Virus record (IMG/VR): IMGVR_UViG_3300042934_000980
Span: 62,001 to 126,000 of that record
DNA: 64,000 nt
DNA from: a virus
Reading direction: 5' to 3' (one strand)
Positions 8,237 through 17,114 of the stretch are shown here, piece after piece (within the stretch, counting starts at the first letter, position 1; the number at the start of each line of letters is the position of its first letter). A model generated the notes under the pieces. It was not told the origin of the DNA. It made no database searches and saw only the letters and a list, made by a program, of their open reading frames with translations. Position numbers and translations under genes: made by a program.

Positions 8237-9673
8237 TTATTCGGTGAAATGTTCGTTGATGTTTTGCAGGAAGCTCTTGGCTTGTGCCAGGCCAAGGTCT
8301 GTCCCTGAGATGTTGGTGGAGGTACGGTTGATGCAATAGGTTGCGTTGGTGAACTCACGGGTGTCGTTGTGATCCCCGTTGAACGACACCGCCACCACCG
8401 TTTCACCGAACATGTGGGAATCCACCTCGATGTTCATGATGGTGCGCGCATGCACGTGCGCCGAGTTGTACTTGCGGAAGAAGTGCGACTTGAGCAGGTT
8501 CATGAACTGCTCGACCCGGTGTTGGGTAAAGTTGTCTTGCTCCAGCACCGACATGGCCGGGCCTGGGATCACGACCACTCCGTCGTCACTACCCACCAGC
8601 CCGTTGAAGTCCATCGGGTTATTGGTGGCGCTGAAGTGGAAGCTGGTCAAGCCCACTTGCAGCAGCAAGTGCACGGTAATGAACGCAAGCTCGGTTGCGA
8701 TGATCTCGTGCATGCTGGCCGAACCATACGCCTGACTGGTGAGCAGGGTATTGTCGTCGGCAAAGTTGTTGACGTTCAGCGCAGACAGACTCAGCTCATC
8801 GACGAAGTTGGTGAAGACCCCGGCGATCTCGCCCATGGAGAAACCCATGAACCCACTGAGGTTGTACGCCCCGGTGGAGAACATCATGGTGCGGAAGAAC
8901 GGGTTATCGCTCAGCCCCATCTCACCGATCCCGGCGCCGCTCAGTCCGTCAGCCAGACCGATCTCCAAGCTGGTGCGGCTGCTGCTCATGCCCGCATCAG
9001 TGGCCAGACGTAGCAGTTCACGGGCATGGTGGGTAGGGTTCAGGTTCTGGGTCTTGGAGACGACGATGCCGTTATCCAGATCCGAGGTCACCGAACCGTG
9101 GTACTGGTCTTCACGCCCTTCGGTTTGACACGCCAACAGGCCCAGCGCCTCGTTACCAATGTCCACCGGGCGCATGGCTTTGAGGTTCTTGATCTGGTTG
9201 GGGTCGCCCATCAGAAACTGCGTGGAACTGTCGATGACGTGCTTGACCATCGGGTAGCCGTGGACGTCGGGAACGTTCTGGCTGATGGTGGACCAGGCAC
9301 GCACCGGGACAAACAGGGTGTCCGGGGAAATACCTTCGATCGACACCGAGCCGCCGTGCAGGTAACCAACGACCGACAACTCTTCTTGCAGCATGGCGTT
9401 GTTGGTCACCAGAAAGCGCAGCAGACCGATGCCGCGGCGGATGTTAAAACCGCCTTCCATGCTGACCATACCTTGCGGTTGCGTCGAGATGCCACCAGAG
9501 GCGGCTGCGATGCTGGCCAGCGTGGAGCCGGTGATGCCGCCGCTGTACTGCTCCATCTTGAGCTGATCGATGGCCATGCTGTCGGCGTGCAGCTCATTGT
9601 GCCGGTGAACGTGGTCGTAGTTTTGGTTGCCGATCCCAAACACGGCTTGGATCAGGGTAATTTCTGCAGACAT
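8237..9673 (-). CDS. phiKZ gp69-position protein, possible nuclear import factor (Imp1/PicA-like)
   Basis: The protein has 478 aa (MSAEITLIQ) and appears globular and low in lysine, with no signal peptide or membrane segment and no enzymatic motif that I recognise. It sits between the gp70-like and gp68-like genes. In phiKZ that place belongs to gp69, reported as a factor that licenses protein import through the chimallin shell. The identification rests on gene order and approximate size, not on a motif. If right, it acts at the phage nucleus surface. Structural comparison with phiKZ gp69 would settle it. Confidence 0.6.
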   Translation of the reverse strand: MSAEITLIQAVFGIGNQNYDHVHRHNELHADSMAIDQLKMEQYSGGITGSTLASIAAASGGISTQPQGMVSMEGGFNIRRGIGLLRFLVTNNAMLQEELSVVGYLHGGSVSIEGISPDTLFVPVRAWSTISQNVPDVHGYPMVKHVIDSSTQFLMGDPNQIKNLKAMRPVDIGNEALGLLACQTEGREDQYHGSVTSDLDNGIVVSKTQNLNPTHHARELLRLATDAGMSSSRTSLEIGLADGLSGAGIGEMGLSDNPFFRTMMFSTGAYNLSGFMGFSMGEIAGVFTNFVDELSLSALNVNNFADDNTLLTSQAYGSASMHEIIATELAFITVHLLLQVGLTSFHFSATNNPMDFNGLVGSDDGVVVIPGPAMSVLEQDNFTQHRVEQFMNLLKSHFFRKYNSAHVHARTIMNIEVDSHMFGETVVAVSFNGDHNDTREFTNATYCINRTSTNISGTDLGLAQAKSFLQNINEHFTE

Positions 9674-9701
9674 GGTAACCTCTTGATAGGGTGTAATAGT
9701 G

Positions 9702-11258
9702 TTATGAGTTTACGTGTCGGTTGAGTGTCATGAACTCGTTCTTGATCTCAACTTCGATTTCGGTTGGGAACAGCGCTCCCTTGCCTACACGCAGGTAAAC
9801 CTTGGGGTCATCCAGCACCCCATATTCCAAGTTCGATTGCCAGACTCCGTTGCCCAGCTTATCGAGGAACTCAGTAGCTGCCACAATGGCCTCGTTAAAC
9901 GAACGACCCTCATTGTTCCGCGACTGCACATCACAGATCGACGTGAGGTACTCTTTGTCGTCGTTATTGAGCTTGAGCGCCTCAGACAGACTGCGCATGC
10001 CATTGGGGTTGGGGATTGCACCCAGTACGGTGGGCAAGTACTTAAAGCCCCGCTCGGCGAGCCAGACCTGACCGATCGCAATCGCTGCCATCAACTGGGT
10101 GTAGTTCATGGTCATGTACACCATGGGACTGACGTGCCCGTAGTAGGTCAGTTGCAATACCTTAAGGATATGATCCTCCAGTAAGAAATCCCAGTTCGGC
10201 GGCAACCGGTCGTACACCGCTTCTACCAGTTCAGGCTGCTTGATCCCGAAGGTCTTGCACTGGTGTGTAAAGCGGTTCTTAAACCGGGGGGCGTCTTTCT
10301 CGTCAAAGAGCCCGAAACTGAAGAACTCGGCTTGCTTGACTTCGTTGGCCCGCTTAACAGTTTCGCTGACCTGGTGGCGCTCATAGATCGAACGCTTGTC
10401 CTCGTCATCGCCTTCGGAGAAGTCTTTCTTGACCAGCCGGCTGCCCGCGGTTTCGTGTTGCTTGACCGAGGCGTTAATGGCCGTGGCCAAGTTCTTGCCT
10501 TCTTCAGTCTCTGGGATGACTGCGCAACACAAACGGTTGAAGATGGTGTTGTAGAGCACCTTCTCCACGAAGTACTCGTTGCTGGCCACCGCATCGACTT
10601 GGGCCGGAATGTCGCGCTTACCAAAGGCAAACTTGACATACCCTGCCAGTTTCTGCCAGCCCGGCATGCTGGTGATGCGCGGGTTGTTCTTCAGCAGCTC
10701 ACCGCACACCTGATCGTTGTGGCTGTCGCCCATGGTCATTTCAAACCGGTACAGCAGGCTGAAGATGATCGGGAACACCGAGCGCACCACAAAGGCCAGC
10801 TTGACCATCTCGACATAGTCCATGTCGGTGATCGTGGTTTGCTCTGGGTAGTCGCCCTTGCTGGCTGCCACGCTCAGGTCGCTTGGGATTTGCAGGTGAC
10901 GGCTGTAGTGAATGAAGCTGCAATACTTATCGATGTTGATAAAGTCCAGCAGGTCATTGACAATCGGCGTCAACTGTGCAATCTCGGTACGGTAGTCCAG
11001 AAACTTACCGTTTTCCACGATGGCGTAGGCTTTCTCGTAAAGCTTGAACAGCTCGGTCTTTTTCTCGGTGCTGAAGGTGGCCTCGACGTATTCGTTCAGG
11101 CAGTCAAACAGGTTCGACTCCTTCTCGTCTTTGTCCTTAAGCACCTTCTCCAACCGGATACTGGCTTTGCCATTGAACCGCAGCATGCGATCGTTGAGGG
11201 TAACGATGATGCCGTCAATGGTCTTTTTCGAACTCCTGCGGATCTCGATGTTAAACAT
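9702..11258 (-). CDS. Non-virion RNA polymerase fifth subunit candidate (phiKZ gp68-like)
   Basis: The protein has 518 aa starting MFNIEIRRSSKK. It has no canonical polymerase motif, as expected for the fifth subunit of the phiKZ non-virion enzyme, which takes promoter-recognition roles in place of sigma. The size is close to phiKZ gp68, and the order gp68-69-70-(71-73)-74 is preserved across 11.3-2.0 kb. An early-type promoter (11301-11308) lies about 45 bases upstream, so it probably heads this transcription unit. Function is inferred from synteny. Confidence 0.7.
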   Translation of the reverse strand: MFNIEIRRSSKKTIDGIIVTLNDRMLRFNGKASIRLEKVLKDKDEKESNLFDCLNEYVEATFSTEKKTELFKLYEKAYAIVENGKFLDYRTEIAQLTPIVNDLLDFINIDKYCSFIHYSRHLQIPSDLSVAASKGDYPEQTTITDMDYVEMVKLAFVVRSVFPIIFSLLYRFEMTMGDSHNDQVCGELLKNNPRITSMPGWQKLAGYVKFAFGKRDIPAQVDAVASNEYFVEKVLYNTIFNRLCCAVIPETEEGKNLATAINASVKQHETAGSRLVKKDFSEGDDEDKRSIYERHQVSETVKRANEVKQAEFFSFGLFDEKDAPRFKNRFTHQCKTFGIKQPELVEAVYDRLPPNWDFLLEDHILKVLQLTYYGHVSPMVYMTMNYTQLMAAIAIGQVWLAERGFKYLPTVLGAIPNPNGMRSLSEALKLNNDDKEYLTSICDVQSRNNEGRSFNEAIVAATEFLDKLGNGVWQSNLEYGVLDDPKVYLRVGKGALFPTEIEVEIKNEFMTLNRHVNS

Positions 11259-11300
11259 TACACATACTCCAAATCGAAGATCGTGGTGTGACTCGGTTAA

Positions 11301-11308
11301 ATAATGTA
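11301..11308 (-). promoter_or_regulatory. Early-type promoter (TACATTAT)
   Basis: The minus strand reads TTTTTCAGACCTACATTAT. It shares the CCTAYATYAY core with the other copies and drives the gp68-like to helicase series. Confidence 0.6.
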
Positions 11309-11405
11309 GGTCTGAAAAACTTTAAGCCGGCCATATCCTTTACTTTCGAATGCAGAGGTCTCCCCCTGCATCCGTCAATTGGAAGTTAGCTTTTATCGTT
11401 CCTCA

Positions 11406-12257
11406 TTAATCTTGCCATGATTCGGGTACCCGTTGGTCAGCAGATTTGAGCATGTTCAGGTGCGGCTTTAAGAACTCAGGCGGGTTGCGTGGATACACCG
11501 ACGCCTCGCCTGCTCCGAAGTACCGCGCCCGGAAAGGTGCCTTCCAAGGTTTCAAGGTTGTGGCCTGGTGGATGTACGCAGGGTCCAACCCCAGCTCAAT
11601 CATGGCTTGGTTGCCCAGCAGTACAAACTGATGGTACTCAGTGGCCGGTTCCTTGGGGTCTTGGACGCTGATCAACACCGCCCGGCGCCCGCCTTGCACC
11701 GGCTCTGCCCCGTTGGGGTCCTTGGAGTTATACACTTCCAGCACCTCGGCAGGGGGAAGCACCCACTCAAGGTTCAGCGAACTGTTGTCGTGCAGCACAC
11801 CGTTAATGTGACGAACTGCCATAGCCCCATAGCTATAATGTGCCAGTTCTTTTTCTTTTCTGACAAAGTTCTGTGCCACGGCGCGCGACAGAAACATCCA
11901 TTCCCGGTCGAACGGGTAATAGACTTCCCCATTGTCTGCAGTGTTCAAGATCAACAGGGTATCTTTGTCTAGGCTGTACAGCCGGCCTTTATTGGACAGC
12001 ATCACCGACATCAACTCGGTCAAACCAATCCAGGAATACGAGGGGTTGCGGATCCAGAATTCAAAGGAGGGGTCTTCTTTGGCTTTCTTGGCAATTTCTT
12101 CGTGCAAGATGCTGGCATGGGTTTCCCACGAGAAGTCATCCCACTGCAGCAGCAGGCTCATCGGGACAATGTCTTCTATGGTGTTATGGTCTTTCTTGAA
12201 CCGCTCGTAGTTCTGATTCCACTTGGCGATTTCGCGCAGCGTTTCATTCTGTTCCAT
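11406..12257 (-). CDS. NUMOD4/HNH-type endonuclease-like protein
   Basis: The protein has 283 aa. The middle shows a classic phage HNH layout: SNKGRLYS (about 88-95, NUMOD4-type), RAVAQNFV (about 125-132), and RHINGVLHDNSSLNLEWV (about 149-166) matching the HHIDGN...NxxxNLEW active site with His150. The N-terminal 70 residues and the C-terminal 110 are longer than in minimal HNH homing enzymes. It is free-standing, not inside an intron here, and lies directly beyond the non-virion polymerase unit. It could be a homing enzyme that cleaves related phages or a domesticated nuclease. Confidence 0.65.
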   Translation of the reverse strand: MEQNETLREIAKWNQNYERFKKDHNTIEDIVPMSLLLQWDDFSWETHASILHEEIAKKAKEDPSFEFWIRNPSYSWIGLTELMSVMLSNKGRLYSLDKDTLLILNTADNGEVYYPFDREWMFLSRAVAQNFVRKEKELAHYSYGAMAVRHINGVLHDNSSLNLEWVLPPAEVLEVYNSKDPNGAEPVQGGRRAVLISVQDPKEPATEYHQFVLLGNQAMIELGLDPAYIHQATTLKPWKAPFRARYFGAGEASVYPRNPPEFLKPHLNMLKSADQRVPESWQD

Positions 12258-12286
12258 GATAATCTCCTAAAACGGACTATAAGGTT

Positions 12287-12317
12287 ATACCTGCAGAGGC
12301 GACGCCTCTGCAGGTAT
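12287..12317. terminator. Perfect 14-bp hairpin between minus-strand genes
   Basis: ATACCTGCAGAGGC, loop GAC, then the exact complement. It lies between the SSB-like gene and the HNH gene. No long U-run follows in either direction, so it may be an RNA-processing or stability hairpin instead of a simple terminator. Confidence 0.6.
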
Positions 12318-12354
12318 ATTCAGGACTGCTTAGAAGTCGATAATGACTTGATTT

Positions 12355-13074
12355 CTAGAAGTCTATATCGTCATCGTAGGAGTTGTCCGGCTCGAAGCTG
12401 TTGCTCGAACCACCACCGCTGCCACGGTTAGAACCGCCGCCACCGCTGCCGCCTTGACCGTCTTTAGGCTTCGGCGGCTCCCAGCCGTCGTTGTCCATGC
12501 GGTCGAGCAGAGGACGGTGGAAGTGGACCCAGGCGCGGACGTGCCAACGGCTCATCACGCCTTCGTCGACCACACGCTCACCGGCTTCGTTCTTCATGTA
12601 GATCTTGGAGTCTTTTGGACCGTGGAACTTGAACTGCACCTTGTAGTCGCCCTTGCTGTAGCCCAGGGTGATGACACCATTGGCAGCGCGGGTGATGGTG
12701 AGGTTGGCTTGCAGCACAGGCTGGTCGGACATACGACCGCTGCCGCCGGCGAACACGAACTGCTTCCACTGTACCGCGAACTGCTTAACGCCGAAGTTCT
12801 CGTTGGTGGTGGCTTCCAGCAAAGCTTCGAACAGAATACCGCGGTGCTGGTAGTCCATTTCGATTTCTTTGTGGTTGTTCTTGGCACCTTCTTTGTAGAT
12901 GCCGTCGTTGACCTTGAGCATGATCTTGCCGTTGTTGGCTTGATCCCACATCAGCTGGGCCGGGTACTTGGCGCCGTCAACCGGTTCGATCGACTGCGGG
13001 TGCGGCTGACGGTAGTCGGTCAGCAGGGTTTTCTTTCGAGGGGTGAACGCTGGACGTCCGTTGTTCTGTTGCAT
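12355..13074 (-). CDS. SSB-like single-stranded DNA-binding protein
   Basis: The protein has 239 aa from MQQNNGRPAF (AAGGTGG upstream). The longer frame back to 13230 would overrun the neighbouring gene and has no ribosome site. A beta-rich N-terminal domain is followed by a Gly/Ser-rich linker (about 200-228) and an acidic tip, DNSYDDDIDF. This architecture is that of bacterial and T7 SSB proteins, whose acidic C-terminal tip (DDDIPF in E. coli) recruits replication partners. The OB fold itself is not provable by eye. It lies beside a MRE11-like nuclease gene, supporting a DNA replication or recombination role. Confidence 0.7.
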   Translation of the reverse strand: MQQNNGRPAFTPRKKTLLTDYRQPHPQSIEPVDGAKYPAQLMWDQANNGKIMLKVNDGIYKEGAKNNHKEIEMDYQHRGILFEALLEATTNENFGVKQFAVQWKQFVFAGGSGRMSDQPVLQANLTITRAANGVITLGYSKGDYKVQFKFHGPKDSKIYMKNEAGERVVDEGVMSRWHVRAWVHFHRPLLDRMDNDGWEPPKPKDGQGGSGGGGSNRGSGGGSSNSFEPDNSYDDDIDF

Positions 13075-13136
13075 GATCAATCCACCTTTGGAGGAATCTG
13101 AAATTTGTGTGTATAGCAATAGGGGGTTATGTGGGA

Positions 13137-13925
13137 TTAAAGCATCAGCAGTAAGCCGGCTTTGTCCACACTTTGTGGTAGACCGTTGATCGTACTCCTT
13201 ATACGACTTAAGGTCGTCGCTGAAGTCCATTTGTGGTCTTGGGCGAGTTTCTTCACCAGCTCGCGGATGCCCATCGAGGACGTCTTAAAGTTGGTGGAAC
13301 GATCGCCAAAGACTTGGATTGTCAGGCGGTTGAACGGCATGTAATGCAATTCACTTCCGCCTGTCAGTTTTGTGTACCACAACGTAAAAGGCTTTAATAA
13401 CCCCGTATGGGACTCCAAAAGGAAAAGCCTTCCGACACCTTTAACAAAGGTTAGATCGACGACGTGGTGCGTCAATACAATCCCCCGGCCTACGTACTCG
13501 GGGATCCCCATGCGTTCTGTGATGATCAACTTGCCGTACTGGGTCTTAAGCTTTTTGATCACCTGCGCGGCCAACTTGGCGTACGCCTTTTGCTTGTCGC
13601 TCGTAGGCTCCCACAATGCCGCCTTGGGGTAGTCCCGAGCAAGGGTATCGTAATCAGGGCAGTAGACTTTCATCTGCACAGGTTTACGGCCCCGGGCCTT
13701 GTCAATCCAATCACCCAGCATCCGCAGATCGGACGACACATCCTCGGCCACCCGGTCTGCATCAAACGCTTCCTTGTCCGTTTTCTCATAAGCCTCATGA
13801 GCGTTACGGACCAAGGTGTGCAGGTTAAACAGCACCGCATCGGCCGAGGGGATATCTGCAGCCCCTTGGCCTTCAAACGCTAAGGATGTCCCTACCGACA
13901 TCCCCAATGCACCGGTAGACCTCAT
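13137..13925 (-). CDS. Unknown protein coupled to MRE11-like nuclease
   Basis: The protein has 262 aa (MRSTGALGMSVG). The start overlaps the stop of the nuclease gene by ATGA, so translation is coupled and a functional partnership is plausible. Residues 1 to about 60 are polar and helical; the rest is a mixed alpha/beta domain. No coiled coil or Walker motif is present, so it is not an SbcC/Rad50 partner. I do not recognise the family. Confidence 0.65.
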   Translation of the reverse strand: MRSTGALGMSVGTSLAFEGQGAADIPSADAVLFNLHTLVRNAHEAYEKTDKEAFDADRVAEDVSSDLRMLGDWIDKARGRKPVQMKVYCPDYDTLARDYPKAALWEPTSDKQKAYAKLAAQVIKKLKTQYGKLIITERMGIPEYVGRGIVLTHHVVDLTFVKGVGRLFLLESHTGLLKPFTLWYTKLTGGSELHYMPFNRLTIQVFGDRSTNFKTSSMGIRELVKKLAQDHKWTSATTLSRIRSTINGLPQSVDKAGLLLML

Positions 13926-15037
13926 AGGAACTCCTTCAAGACGTCAAGCATCTCCGCTTCAGAGATGCCGTGCTTTTGCAGCTTGTCGTTGATCTCAGGC
14001 AGTAACGAGGCAACGATATTTTTCTCGTTGATCGTCACCCCTTCGTAGACTTTGCCGTCAAATAACTCATCGTCCACTTCCACTTCTTTGCTAACTTCAT
14101 TGTCAGCTTTAAAATGAAGATGGGGATAATCGTGGGCCATCACCGAGATCACCGGGTTGACGATCTCAGACTTACCGCCCTTAACCCTGACGTGGGCGTT
14201 ACGGGGTAACTTGCGCGCCTTAATAAAGGCATGCAGGTCAATCACTAGCTGTTCGGGGGTGATGGCAGGATCCACCATCATGGTGACGTAAGGCAGGGCG
14301 TTCTTGTTCTCCCAGAAGGTTAACTCAAACTTATCCGCCTTTTTGTCCACGTCCACCAGGTAGCCGCCTTTGGGGTGTTCTTCCCCATGTCCGCCACGGT
14401 CAAACGAGCCGGATGTTGCCAGCTTGCCTTTGCGCACCGGGGTGTGGATGTGCCCGGCCAAGATGAAGTATTTAACGATGGTTTCCCAACGTTCCAGCAG
14501 ATGCGCCTTGTGACGGGCCTGAGCGACCAGCTGGAAGTCAAACGCACCGTGAAAGGCGATCATGTCAACCTTGTTCAGACCGCTCTCGTGCAGCACGCTG
14601 AGGGCCTTCTCCCAGATCTCGTCTGGGGTCATAGTCCCCATGTTGTCCGGCACAAACATGATCGACAGGTTGTCAAACTGCGGGAAGACTTCAATGCACA
14701 GCGTGTCGATGTAGCGGAAGTCCAACCCTTCAGGAGCATTGAACTTCAGGTGAGCCGGCTGACGCATGTCGTGGGACGATGTACCTTCCAAAAAGATCAC
14801 AATGGTGTTGTGCTTCTTGAATTTAAGAAAAGCGGACGTAGCCCACTCCTCCACACGGTACATGTCAGGATTGGGCCGTTCCACCATTCGTTCGAAGAAG
14901 TCACCACCAAAAAGCGCAATGTCCACCTTAGCTGGATCGTGGTCCTTAAACAAAAAGGTATCCAGGTTACCCAGTACATGGGCGGTGGGGGTGTTAGCAT
15001 GCAGCGTGTGGTGATCTGAACTCCAGAGCATCCGCAT
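13922..15037 (-). CDS. Metallophosphoesterase, MRE11/SbcD-like nuclease
   Basis: The protein has 371 aa. The metal-binding motifs of calcineurin-type phosphoesterases appear in order: SSDHH (D8, H10), GGDFF (D46), GTSSHD (H89, replacing the usual GNHD with Ser-Ser), FHGAFD (H163) and AGHIHTP (H196, H198). This is the order in SbcD/MRE11 and T4 gp47, which trim DNA ends. The C-terminal 130 residues form an acidic extra domain ending EMLDVLKEFL. The loss of the Asn in GNHD is unusual and could lower or alter activity. No Rad50/SbcC ATPase is visible in this window. Confidence 0.8.
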   Translation of the reverse strand: MRMLWSSDHHTLHANTPTAHVLGNLDTFLFKDHDPAKVDIALFGGDFFERMVERPNPDMYRVEEWATSAFLKFKKHNTIVIFLEGTSSHDMRQPAHLKFNAPEGLDFRYIDTLCIEVFPQFDNLSIMFVPDNMGTMTPDEIWEKALSVLHESGLNKVDMIAFHGAFDFQLVAQARHKAHLLERWETIVKYFILAGHIHTPVRKGKLATSGSFDRGGHGEEHPKGGYLVDVDKKADKFELTFWENKNALPYVTMMVDPAITPEQLVIDLHAFIKARKLPRNAHVRVKGGKSEIVNPVISVMAHDYPHLHFKADNEVSKEVEVDDELFDGKVYEGVTINEKNIVASLLPEINDKLQKHGISEAEMLDVLKEFL

Positions 15038-15051
15038 AGTGGAACTACCTC

Positions 15052-15204
15052 TTACGCTTTCTTAAATACCCCAACGAACACCAGCGTATTAGACGCACGA
15101 AGGCGCTTAAACAAACGGCGTACAGCAAAGAGTTGCTTGGCGCTGGGTAACTCTTTAAAGGTGTACACGAGTCGCCCAACAAACACCAACGGATTGCTAC
15201 GCAT
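15052..15204 (-). CDS. Small basic protein, 50 aa
   Basis: ATG at 15204, stop TAA at 15052, with a strong AAGGAG seven bases upstream. The protein begins MRSNPLVFVG, is rich in Lys/Arg/Leu/Val and has a repeated hydrophobic LVFVG element at both ends. It fits tightly between the upstream gene stop and the nuclease gene start, supporting real expression. The function is unknown. Confidence 0.65.
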   Translation of the reverse strand: MRSNPLVFVGRLVYTFKELPSAKQLFAVRRLFKRLRASNTLVFVGVFKKA

Positions 15205-15213
15205 GATGACTCC

Positions 15214-15969
15214 TTAGCATTCCAGCGGGTTGGACGGAGGTTCGACGTCGCTGGTCTGATCGAGTGCCTGCTGCGAGACCTTGTCTTCGATAATGAACTG
15301 ACCCTTGCTCAGGGTTTCGAGGAACCGGTACTCTTCAGGCGTGACCTTCTGACGTTTGTGATCACGGTACAGGATATCACGCGAACGGTTGATGTCTTTG
15401 ATGTCCGCCGTGTTCTGGTTGATCTCGTCCTTGATGTAGTAGACCTTCTTCTCAACTTCCGGGATGATCCCGTGCCTTTCGAAGAACTCGGGCGAGACCA
15501 GGTCGGTGATGGTCAGACGCTTGGCTTCTAGGTGTTCCTTAACCGCGGTCGCAGCGCCCATCGAGGCGTTCGGATCCTTGCTACGCTGCGTGTCAGCTTG
15601 GATCTGCTGGATATGTCGGCTGACGTTGCGCAGCAGGTCGAAATCGCGCGGGGTGAGGTTGTGGGAGATCAGCGGGCGTACCAGCAGCACTGGCTCGTCA
15701 TCGTCGTTCACCACCATGACCGCTTGGGTGCCGCGGTTGCTGATGGTCAGCCACTTGGGGATGTTGAAGTAGTTGGTACCCAGGTCGTTGCCCAAGGCAA
15801 AGGGCATCATCCAGTTTTTGACGAAGTCCGATTCACGCAGCACGGTGGCCACGTTAAAGGGCAAGTTGTTGTTGCCCAGCATAAGCTTACCATCGACGGT
15901 GTGGATGGTAATGTCGTCCAGGAATTTGAAGTCTTCGGTAATGATCGCCTGACGTTCTTCTTTCTTCAT
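15214..15969 (-). CDS. Unknown protein, 251 aa
   Basis: MKKEERQAI start, overlapping the upstream gene stop by ATGA. The first 120 residues look like a beta-rich domain (VDGKLMLGNNNLPFN...), the rest is charged and helical, and the tail is acidic/proline-rich (SDVEPPSNPLEC). No recognised motif. Position in an early/middle operon with replication-type genes suggests an intracellular role. Confidence 0.65.
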   Translation of the reverse strand: MKKEERQAIITEDFKFLDDITIHTVDGKLMLGNNNLPFNVATVLRESDFVKNWMMPFALGNDLGTNYFNIPKWLTISNRGTQAVMVVNDDDEPVLLVRPLISHNLTPRDFDLLRNVSRHIQQIQADTQRSKDPNASMGAATAVKEHLEAKRLTITDLVSPEFFERHGIIPEVEKKVYYIKDEINQNTADIKDINRSRDILYRDHKRQKVTPEEYRFLETLSKGQFIIEDKVSQQALDQTSDVEPPSNPLEC

Positions 15970-16370
15970 CGCAGCCTCTGCGCATCCAGCAGTTTATATT
16001 CTTCGCCTGTTACCAGAACAGAACGAGCAAGGTCATACGCCACGTTATCACTGACGATACGTGCGGCGATTATGAGTGTGTATTGATTGGTCTTCCCAGT
16101 AAGATTTTCTCGGGTGACAGTAACAGAACAGACCGGAAAGAGCTCTTTAATATACTGCTCCAGTTCCATATTGCATTTTTCGAGCAGGGTTTCTGGTTTG
16201 CCACCGTACTGTTTGATCAGGTAATAAAAGCTTGGGACATTGCCCATTACCTTGCCCTGGTTTCTACGGCTTTGAAACCAGTAGGTGATATGCTTGGCCA
16301 GTGCATCGGGTGGGGATTGTGTTTCCCAGCCGCTGGCAGTGGTCATTGTGCCGACAATAAAAGAAGCCAT
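15966..16370 (-). CDS. Unknown protein, 134 aa
   Basis: MASFIVGTMTT start with AGGATTACC upstream. It is an alpha/beta protein with a beta-rich C-terminal half. It is first in a four-gene coupled run toward 13.1 kb, and its stop overlaps the next start (ATGA). No family recognised. Confidence 0.6.
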   Translation of the reverse strand: MASFIVGTMTTASGWETQSPPDALAKHITYWFQSRRNQGKVMGNVPSFYYLIKQYGGKPETLLEKCNMELEQYIKELFPVCSVTVTRENLTGKTNQYTLIIAARIVSDNVAYDLARSVLVTGEEYKLLDAQRLR

Positions 16371-16421
16371 GGTAATCCTCCGAAACCTTCAATAACCTTC
16401 GTAGGATGCCCTAACGCTGAC

Positions 16422-16463
16422 AAAAATAAAAACCAAACAGGAAGGGATTACCCTCCTGTCTGG
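16422..16463 (-). terminator. Intrinsic terminator, minus strand
   Basis: CCAGACAGGAGGG, loop TAAT, CCCTTCCTGTTTGG, followed on the minus strand by TTTTTATTTTT. It closes the chimallin-adjacent polymerase unit after the gene at 16473-17114. Confidence 0.8.
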
Positions 16464-16472
16464 TCTATAGGC

Positions 16473-17114
16473 TTATTCCGCCTCAGGATCGTCCTGGTGC
16501 GATTTTCGCTTATTACCCTCCTCACTGGTCAGGTCAAAGAGAGTCGACGCCATGTGGTGCGTAATAGCCGCGTGGGTCTTGTGGCTGTCCACCTTCTCCC
16601 GGAAGCTATACTTGCCGCCAATGGTGTCTCTGAAGTGAGTATGACGCAATTGGTTTACGCCATCCACTTGCTCCAGGTTCAACGCCCCGTCCCACATCTT
16701 GCGATAGAACAGGTTGTCTTGCCCGACACCTGTACACCAAGCACTGAACTCGCCGCCGTAGCCGCTGATTTCACCGTCCAGGTACAGTTGCTGCAACACA
16801 GGGTGCGCCATGATCACATCACGCATAAAGCCCTGTGCATTTTGAAGCGCTTCGATGCTGCCCAGATAACCGACCTCGTACCGCGGCACAAAGTCACCAT
16901 CGGAGTTGCCCAGCAAGCGTCGACCCATTTCCCACGCTCGGGAATTGAGGAACTTGTCGAACGTTTGCAGCGTCTTATTGGCCTGATCCGACAGCCAACC
17001 ACCCAGACCTTGCAGCGCGGCTGCGCTTTGGTTGATGTAGTCGCCATACCGGCTCATTTGATCTTCGGTATAACTCCCCGAGATCGCATAGCTAAACGCA
17101 TTCGCGCTTTTCAT
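16473..17114 (-). CDS. Unknown protein downstream of beta' N-terminal subunit
   Basis: The protein has 213 aa (MKSANAFSYA). Its ATG overlaps the stop of the beta' N-terminal gene (ATGA), so the two are coupled. It is helical with aromatic-rich patches (GEFSAWCTGVG, NLFYRKMW) and a charged tail. It occupies the place following gp55 in phiKZ. The function is unknown, but coupling suggests a polymerase- or nucleus-related role. Confidence 0.65.
   Translation of the reverse strand: MKSANAFSYAISGSYTEDQMSRYGDYINQSAAALQGLGGWLSDQANKTLQTFDKFLNSRAWEMGRRLLGNSDGDFVPRYEVGYLGSIEALQNAQGFMRDVIMAHPVLQQLYLDGEISGYGGEFSAWCTGVGQDNLFYRKMWDGALNLEQVDGVNQLRHTHFRDTIGGKYSFREKVDSHKTHAAITHHMASTLFDLTSEEGNKRKSHQDDPEAE

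Noticed and set aside
13075-13230. 52-residue N-terminal extension of the SSB-like protein
   Set aside because: It overlaps the neighbouring gene in another frame and lacks a ribosome site, whereas ATG 13074 has AAGGTGG.
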